Notes under the pieces: model-generated
What the model was told of the DNA's origin: nothing
The model's database searches: none
The model's input: only the letters and a program-made list of their open reading frames with translations
NCBI GenBank assembly: GCA_009920225.1
Contig: RGAJ01000005.1
Location: 1 to 19,487 of the forward strand
DNA length: 19,487 nucleotides
From: Paracoccaceae bacterium
GTDB taxonomy: Bacteria; Pseudomonadota; Alphaproteobacteria; Rhodobacterales; Rhodobacteraceae
Direction of reading: 5' to 3'
In this document: one piece after another, positions 15,303-19,487 of the stretch
How the letters are laid out: the number at the start of each line of letters is the position of its first letter
How positions within the stretch are numbered: the first letter of the stretch is position 1
Program-made: the position numbers and the translations under genes

Positions 15303-16142
15303 ATGGCATTGCTGAGTTTCGAAAGAAAATATCGTGTCCGAGGTGGCACACTCATAGGCGGTGATTTATTCGACTTTTGGGTAGGGCCATTTTACGTCGG
15401 ATTTTTCGGCGTAACGACTGCATTTTTCGCATTACTGGGCACAATCCTAATTTTTTGGGGCGCAAGCCAGCAGGGAACATTTAACCCTTGGCTGATCAAT
15501 ATTGCACCACCAGACATCAGTTATGGATTGGGTCTTGCACCTCTCTTAGAGGGTGGTTTGTGGCAAGTCATAACGATTTGCGCAACATTTGCCTTTATAA
15601 GTTGGGCGTTGCGAGAAGTGGAGATCAGTCGCAAACTGGGGATGGGATATCATGTTCCATTTGCCTTTAGTTTTGCGATTTTGGCCTATATGACCTTGGT
15701 CATTTTTCGCCCTTTGCTCATGGGCGCATGGGGGCATGGATTTCCGTATGGTATCTTTAGCCACTTAGATTGGGTCAGTAATACTGGCTACGCCTATTTG
15801 CACTTTCATTATAACCCTGCACATATGTTGGCGGTTACCCTATTTTTCACCACAACCCTTGCTTTGGCGCTACACGGTGCCCTGATTTTAAGCGCGGCCA
15901 ATCCAGAAGACGGCGAAGACGCCCTGGGACCAGATCACGAAGACACGTTTTTCCGTGATTACATTGGCTACTCTATCGGGACATTGGGGATCCATAGATT
16001 GGGATTCTTGTTGGCGATTAATGCCGTATTCTTTTCGGCCGTGTGCATCATCATCTCGGGTCCGGTCTGGACCAAAGGATGGCCTGAATGGTGGAATTGG
16101 TGGTTAGAATTGCCAATTTGGCCAAGTCAAATAGGGATGTAA
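15303..16142 (+). CDS. pufL: Photosynthetic reaction centre L subunit
   Basis: Core reaction-centre subunit with five transmembrane helices, holding half of the special pair, the active-branch cofactors and the QB pocket. The product is 279 aa. Cofactor residues are present one position later than Rhodobacter mature numbering (initiator Met counted): H154 and H174 (bacteriochlorophylls), H191 and H231 (non-haem iron), E105 (bacteriopheophytin). The QB proton-path residues E213, D214 and S224 are also present. The ATG has GGAG (15292-15295) upstream. pufM starts 2 nt after the stop. By eye the gene uses more ATA, TTA and CTA codons than pufM and its other neighbours. Confidence 0.98.
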   Translation: MALLSFERKYRVRGGTLIGGDLFDFWVGPFYVGFFGVTTAFFALLGTILIFWGASQQGTFNPWLINIAPPDISYGLGLAPLLEGGLWQVITICATFAFISWALREVEISRKLGMGYHVPFAFSFAILAYMTLVIFRPLLMGAWGHGFPYGIFSHLDWVSNTGYAYLHFHYNPAHMLAVTLFFTTTLALALHGALILSAANPEDGEDALGPDHEDTFFRDYIGYSIGTLGIHRLGFLLAINAVFFSAVCIIISGPVWTKGWPEWWNWWLELPIWPSQIGM

Positions 16143-16144
16143 TC

Positions 16145-17131
16145 ATGTTAGAGTATCAAAACATATTTACCCAAGTGCAGGTCCGCGGACCTGCCGAAAT
16201 GGGGATCGATAACGAAAACAACATGTCCGCCGAACGGATCGGGAAACCTGGGTTTTCTTGGTTGGCGGGCTGGGTCGGCAACGCCCAGTTGGGCCCTGTA
16301 TATTTGGGTTGGACTGGGATGATCGGCCTTGCGACAGGGATGTTGTGGTTCAATATCGTGGGCCTGAACATGTTGGCACAAGTCGGGTGGTCTATTCCCG
16401 AATTCTTGCGTCAATTCTTCTGGTTGGCGCTTGAACCTCCGGGTCCTGAGTGGGGTCTTCGGATGCCGCCCTTGAACGAAGGTGGCTGGTATATCATCAG
16501 TTCGCTGTTCTTATTGGTTTCGGTATCGACATGGTGGTTACGCAGCTATTTGCTGGCGCAACAACATAAGATGGGCAAACATGTTGCATGGGCCTTTGCC
16601 GCTGCATTGTGGTTGTTCTTGGTTCTTGGCCTGTTCCGCCCAATTCTGATGGGTAGCTGGTCAGAGGCCGTTCCTTATGGCATCTTCCCGCATCTTGATT
16701 GGACAACGGCGTTCTCTATTCGCTATGGCAACCTCTATTACAATCCGTTCCACGCGCTTTCGATCGTGTTCTTGTATGGATCCGTCTTGTTGTTTGCGAT
16801 GCACGGCGCGACGATCCTTGCGGTAACACGCTTTGGCGGGGACCGTGAACTGGAACAAATCTATGACCGTGGAACAGCATCGGAACGCGCTGCTTTGTTC
16901 TGGCGCTGGACGATGGGCTTTAATGCCACGATGGAAGGTATCCATCGCTGGGCATGGTGGTTCGCGGTCTTGTGTCCGATCACGGGTGGTATTGGGATTT
17001 TGCTAACGGGAACAGTTGTCGACAACTGGTTCATTTGGGCCCAAGAACACAACTTTGCCCCTATGTACGATGGCTCTTATGGCTATGAGAGCTATGGTTC
17101 GTACGAGGCATTCGTAGGGCAGGAGAACTAA
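16145..17131 (+). CDS. pufM: Photosynthetic reaction centre M subunit
   Basis: Second core subunit of the reaction centre, holding the QA site. The product is 328 aa from the ATG at 16145, which gives the family start [20 protein letters not shown]. An in-frame ATG at 16088 lies inside pufL and is rejected. Key residues are present at Rhodobacter number +1: H183 and H203 (bacteriochlorophylls), Y211, H220, E235 and H267 (iron ligands), W253 (QA). The conserved core ends at [16 protein letters not shown]. After it comes an extra tail of about 21 residues (308-328), rich in Tyr, Gly and Ser, that is absent from the R. sphaeroides protein I recall. The stop lies 1 nt before the pufC ATG. Confidence 0.98.
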   Translation: MLEYQNIFTQVQVRGPAEMGIDNENNMSAERIGKPGFSWLAGWVGNAQLGPVYLGWTGMIGLATGMLWFNIVGLNMLAQVGWSIPEFLRQFFWLALEPPGPEWGLRMPPLNEGGWYIISSLFLLVSVSTWWLRSYLLAQQHKMGKHVAWAFAAALWLFLVLGLFRPILMGSWSEAVPYGIFPHLDWTTAFSIRYGNLYYNPFHALSIVFLYGSVLLFAMHGATILAVTRFGGDRELEQIYDRGTASERAALFWRWTMGFNATMEGIHRWAWWFAVLCPITGGIGILLTGTVVDNWFIWAQEHNFAPMYDGSYGYESYGSYEAFVGQEN

Positions 17132-17132
17132 G

Positions 17133-18239
17133 ATGTTACCTAAGTGGTTTACTGCATGGAACAAAGAAAACCCCACAAATGTCTATGGGCCCGCCACCTT
17201 GGTGGGGGTCCTGGGAGGAGCAATCTTTGTTGCCGTGATGGTGGTGGTCTGGGGACAACCCGCCGCAACCAGTAGCTTGCAAACGGGGCCACGTGGTATC
17301 GGGATGGCAATTACCAAGTTCGACAACGAACTTGGAACGCCTGATCCTGATATTGCGCGCGTCGAAGAAAATGAACCATACACTCCGGACGGATCGGAAG
17401 CCTTGGCAAAAGACATTTACAAAAATGTCCAAGTTCTTGGCGATGTGACCGAGGATAATTTCAATCGCGTCATGGCCGCGATGACAGAATGGGTCGCACC
17501 CGATCAAGGATGTGCCTATTGTCACGGCGATGGGGATATTGAAACCTATGGCGAAGATCTTCTTTATACCAAGGTCGTTGCCCGTCGCATGATCGAAATG
17601 ACCCAGAACATCAACGAAGGATGGGACGGACATGTCAATGCCAACAAACAAGTGGGCGTGACCTGTATGACCTGTCACCGTGGGCAAAATGTTCCGTCGG
17701 ATATTTGGTTCAAGATTGATCCTGTAAACGAGGCAACCGCAGGGTGGCCTGCCGTTCAAAACCGTGTCACGCCGCTAAGCCAATACACCTCTTTGCCGTC
17801 AAACGCATTGGAAGCGTATTTGCTGAACTATGAACGCATTGGTGTGCATGATCTTGAATCACGGGTCAAAAATGCACCGGGTGATCCGTTGATCCAACAA
17901 ACCGAACGGACCTATTCGTTGATGAATTACTTTGCAAATTCATTGGGTAAGAACTGTGTTCTGTGTCACAACACGCGTGCGTTTTATGATCCAGAACAGG
18001 TCACCCCCCAATGGTCAACGGCGTCCCAAGGGATATCAATGGTCCAAGAGCTCAATAATGACTATCTTGTTCCTTTGATTGATGTCCTGCCAGAAGATCG
18101 GTTGGGCACGTTGCATGGCGATGCGCCCAAGCTTGGGTGCAAGACATGTCACAAGGGATATCAGCAACCTTTGCAAGGGTTGAACGTCATCAAGGATTGG
18201 CCTGAATTGGCCACAACAGGTGCCCCCGTATACGACTAA
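17133..18239 (+). CDS. pufC: Reaction-centre tetraheme cytochrome c subunit (PufC)
   Basis: Periplasmic multihaem cytochrome bound to the reaction centre, which re-reduces the photo-oxidised special pair. The 368-aa product has four CxxCH haem sites: CAYCH (127-131), CMTCH (178-182), CVLCH (275-279) and CKTCH (336-340). Candidate axial methionines precede the first three in the usual helices, for example M114, M153 and M264. The N-terminus has one hydrophobic helix (about 20-40) but no lipobox cysteine. The protein is therefore probably held by an uncleaved membrane anchor and not by lipid, unlike the Blastochloris cytochrome. It follows pufM by 1 nt and takes the place pufX has in R. sphaeroides and R. 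capsulatus. It ends the puf operon. Confidence 0.97.
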   Translation: MLPKWFTAWNKENPTNVYGPATLVGVLGGAIFVAVMVVVWGQPAATSSLQTGPRGIGMAITKFDNELGTPDPDIARVEENEPYTPDGSEALAKDIYKNVQVLGDVTEDNFNRVMAAMTEWVAPDQGCAYCHGDGDIETYGEDLLYTKVVARRMIEMTQNINEGWDGHVNANKQVGVTCMTCHRGQNVPSDIWFKIDPVNEATAGWPAVQNRVTPLSQYTSLPSNALEAYLLNYERIGVHDLESRVKNAPGDPLIQQTERTYSLMNYFANSLGKNCVLCHNTRAFYDPEQVTPQWSTASQGISMVQELNNDYLVPLIDVLPEDRLGTLHGDAPKLGCKTCHKGYQQPLQGLNVIKDWPELATTGAPVYD

Positions 18240-18246
18240 CACCGAT

Positions 18247-18268
18247 CCGCGCGGATGCGTTCGCGCGG
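18247..18268 (+). other. GC-rich hairpin just after pufC
   Basis: CCGCGCG-GATGCGTT-CGCGCGG is a perfect 7-bp GC stem with an 8-nt loop, 7 nt after the pufC stop. It can be extended by a T-G and an A-T pair (18245-18270). No T-run follows directly. It is likely a 3' stabiliser of the puf mRNA. A smaller hairpin TGGCA-CTA-TGCCA (18275-18287) follows, then a seven-T run at 18303-18309 that is not adjacent to either stem. Confidence 0.6.
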
Positions 18269-18333
18269 GTTATCTGGCACTATGCCATCGCGGCAGCTAG
18301 AGTTTTTTTCCCTTCCTGTTGGCTACGGGAGCT

Positions 18334-18375
18334 GGCGTCGCAATTGCAATTTATTGCATTGTGACGCCTTTTTTT
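18334..18375 (+). terminator. Intrinsic-terminator-like hairpin between pufC and dxs
   Basis: GGCGTCGCAAT pairs with ATTGTGACGCC (one G-T pair), and an inner TGCAAT/ATTGCA segment can continue the stem. The whole hairpin (18334-18368) is followed directly by seven T (18369-18375). This is a textbook rho-independent terminator shape and would end the puf transcript. It stops only 17 nt before the dxs ATG. Confidence 0.8.
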
Positions 18376-18392
18376 ATGAAAGGCCCAGTTCG

Positions 18393-19487
18393 ATGTTAGA
18401 CGCAAAGCCCCTTCTTGACCGTGTGAAAACGCCGCAAGATTTAAAGGTGATGACAGATCACGAACTTGCAGAGCTTGCGCATGAATTGCGATCAGAAGTC
18501 ATCCAGACAGTATCACAAACCGGTGGACATCTGGGATCGTCATTGGGTGTGATCGAATTAACGGTCGCCTTGCATGCTGTGTTTAACACCCCGTATGACA
18601 AATTGATTTGGGACGTGGGCCATCAATGTTATCCGCATAAAATTCTGACAGGTCGACGCGCACAGATGACAACCCTGCGCCAAAAGGGTGGGATCAGCGG
18701 GTTCACCAAACGCAGCGAAAGCGAATTTGATCCCTTTGGCGCGGCGCATAGTTCGACGTCAATCTCGGCGGCACTTGGCTTTACCATGGCGCGCGAATTG
18801 GGACAGCCCGTGGGCGACGCGATTGCCGTGATTGGGGACGGATCGATTTCCGCCGGCATGGCCTATGAAGCCTTGAACAATGCGGGCAGTGAAAACAAAC
18901 GCATGTTTGTGATCCTGAACGATAACGAAATGTCGATTGCGGGACCGGTTGGGGCGATGTCGTCCTATCTGTCTGGCATGAACGGGCACAATGTTTTTGA
19001 ACATCTCAAGCTCTTTGGCACCAGTTTCGAAGACACGCTTCCCACCACCCTGCGCGATGGGGTGCGTCGCGCGCGGCGGTTGGTGACGGGCACCGAAGGT
19101 CGCGCAACAATATTTGAAGAGCTTGGATTTGATTACATCGGTCCGGTCGACGGCCACGATATGGCGCAAATGCTCAACGTCTTGCGAACGGCGCGCACGC
19201 GCGCCCGTGGTCCGATGCTGATACATGTGTGCACCAAAAAGGGCCATGGATATGCGCCGGCGGAAACTGCGGCAGATAAATATCATGGTGTGTCGAAATT
19301 CGATATTGCCACGGGTGTACAGAATAAATCACCCGCCAATGCACCGTCGTATACCAGTGTTTTTGGCAGGGCGCTTTTGGCTGAGGCCCATCATGATCAA
19401 AGCGTTGTCGCCATTACTGCGGCGATGCCATCAGGGACGGGTGTGGATATCTTGGCCAAAGAATATCCGCAACGTGTTTTTGATGTG
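18393..19487 (+). CDS. dxs: 1-deoxy-D-xylulose-5-phosphate synthase, N-terminal part (cut by window edge)
   Basis: Thiamine-diphosphate enzyme that condenses pyruvate and glyceraldehyde 3-phosphate, the first and often limiting step of the MEP isoprenoid pathway feeding carotenoids and the bacteriochlorophyll tail. The 365 visible codons cover the N-terminal domain and the start of the central one. Visible motifs are the TGGHLGSSLGVIELTVALH segment (43-61), DVGHQCYPHKILTGR (74-88), the ThDP motif GDGS...NN (148-151 to 162-163), FEELGFDYIGPVDGHD and AITAAMPSGTG. The usual SIAPPVGAL reads SIAGPVGAM here (181-189). The ATG at 18393 is preceded by AAAGG. A dxs copy behind the puf operon is known in Rhodobacter PGCs. 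The gene continues beyond the window. Confidence 0.95.
   Translation, partial: MLDAKPLLDRVKTPQDLKVMTDHELAELAHELRSEVIQTVSQTGGHLGSSLGVIELTVALHAVFNTPYDKLIWDVGHQCYPHKILTGRRAQMTTLRQKGGISGFTKRSESEFDPFGAAHSSTSISAALGFTMARELGQPVGDAIAVIGDGSISAGMAYEALNNAGSENKRMFVILNDNEMSIAGPVGAMSSYLSGMNGHNVFEHLKLFGTSFEDTLPTTLRDGVRRARRLVTGTEGRATIFEELGFDYIGPVDGHDMAQMLNVLRTARTRARGPMLIHVCTKKGHGYAPAETAADKYHGVSKFDIATGVQNKSPANAPSYTSVFGRALLAEAHHDQSVVAITAAMPSGTGVDILAKEYPQRVFDV

Noticed and set aside
16088-16144. Upstream in-frame extension of pufM into pufL.
   Set aside because: The ATG at 16145 gives the exact PufM family start, and the extension is the out-of-frame translation of the pufL 3' end.
18240-18392. A pufX gene or other small CDS after pufC.
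   Set aside because: The spacer has no open frame of useful length and is filled with hairpins and a terminator.
1-19487. Mobile elements, CRISPR arrays, tRNA/rRNA genes or phage genes.
   Set aside because: The window is filled nearly end to end by photosynthesis genes, and no repeats arrays, transposase motifs or tRNA-like cloverleafs were seen in the few short spacers.

Overview
The window is a nearly complete central block of a photosynthesis gene cluster (PGC) from a purple-type alphaproteobacterium. It most resembles the Rhodobacterales / Roseobacter group. Three things point there: the gene order bchD-bchI-crtA / crtI-crtB-tspO / crtC-crtD / crtE-crtF-bchCXYZ-pufQBALM; a CrtA-type spheroidene monooxygenase, which implies spheroidenone; and a tetraheme pufC after pufM where Rhodobacter sphaeroides and R. 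capsulatus carry pufX. Base composition looks moderate by eye for Rhodobacterales. An aerobic anoxygenic phototroph is plausible but is an inference. I cannot name the species.

Layout. Positions 1-1829 (minus): crtA, bchI and the first codons of bchD, covering carotenoid oxygenation and Mg-chelatase. Positions 1830-1895: a compact divergent control region with two perfect TGT-N12-ACA (PpsR/CrtJ-type) sites. Positions 1896-4939 (plus): crtI, crtB, tspO. Positions 4923-7339 (minus): crtD, crtC, convergent on tspO with a 17-nt overlap. Positions 7340-7450: a second divergent control region with one perfect and one near-perfect PpsR-type site. Positions 7451-18239 (plus): a superoperon-like run crtE, crtF, then a bchC control region with two perfect PpsR-type sites, then bchC, bchX, bchY, bchZ, pufQ, pufB, pufA, pufL, pufM, pufC. 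Positions 18240-18392: a spacer with hairpins and an intrinsic-terminator-like element. From 18393 to the end (plus): dxs, cut by the window edge.

How it works together. Dxs supplies isoprenoid precursors. CrtE makes GGPP, CrtB phytoene and CrtI neurosporene, and CrtC, CrtD, CrtF and CrtA convert this to spheroidene and spheroidenone. BchI with BchD (and BchH elsewhere) inserts Mg, and BchXYZ with BchC build the bacteriochlorin ring and the 3-acetyl side chain of bacteriochlorophyll a. PufBA form the LH1 antenna, PufLM the reaction-centre core, PufC the cytochrome electron donor, and PufQ assists pigment-protein assembly. The operons are probably repressed under oxygen and light by a PpsR-like protein encoded outside the window.

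No wholly new system is visible; this is a well-known cluster. The points worth a second look are local: the paired operators, several non-ATG or ambiguous starts (bchD TTG, crtC TTG, crtD GTG, possibly crtA ATT), a hairpin in the first codons of crtI, puf mRNA hairpins, a terminator-like element only 17 nt before dxs, and a Tyr-rich PufM tail. No stretch longer than 300 bases lacks a gene, and no mobile elements, tRNAs, rRNAs or CRISPR arrays were seen.
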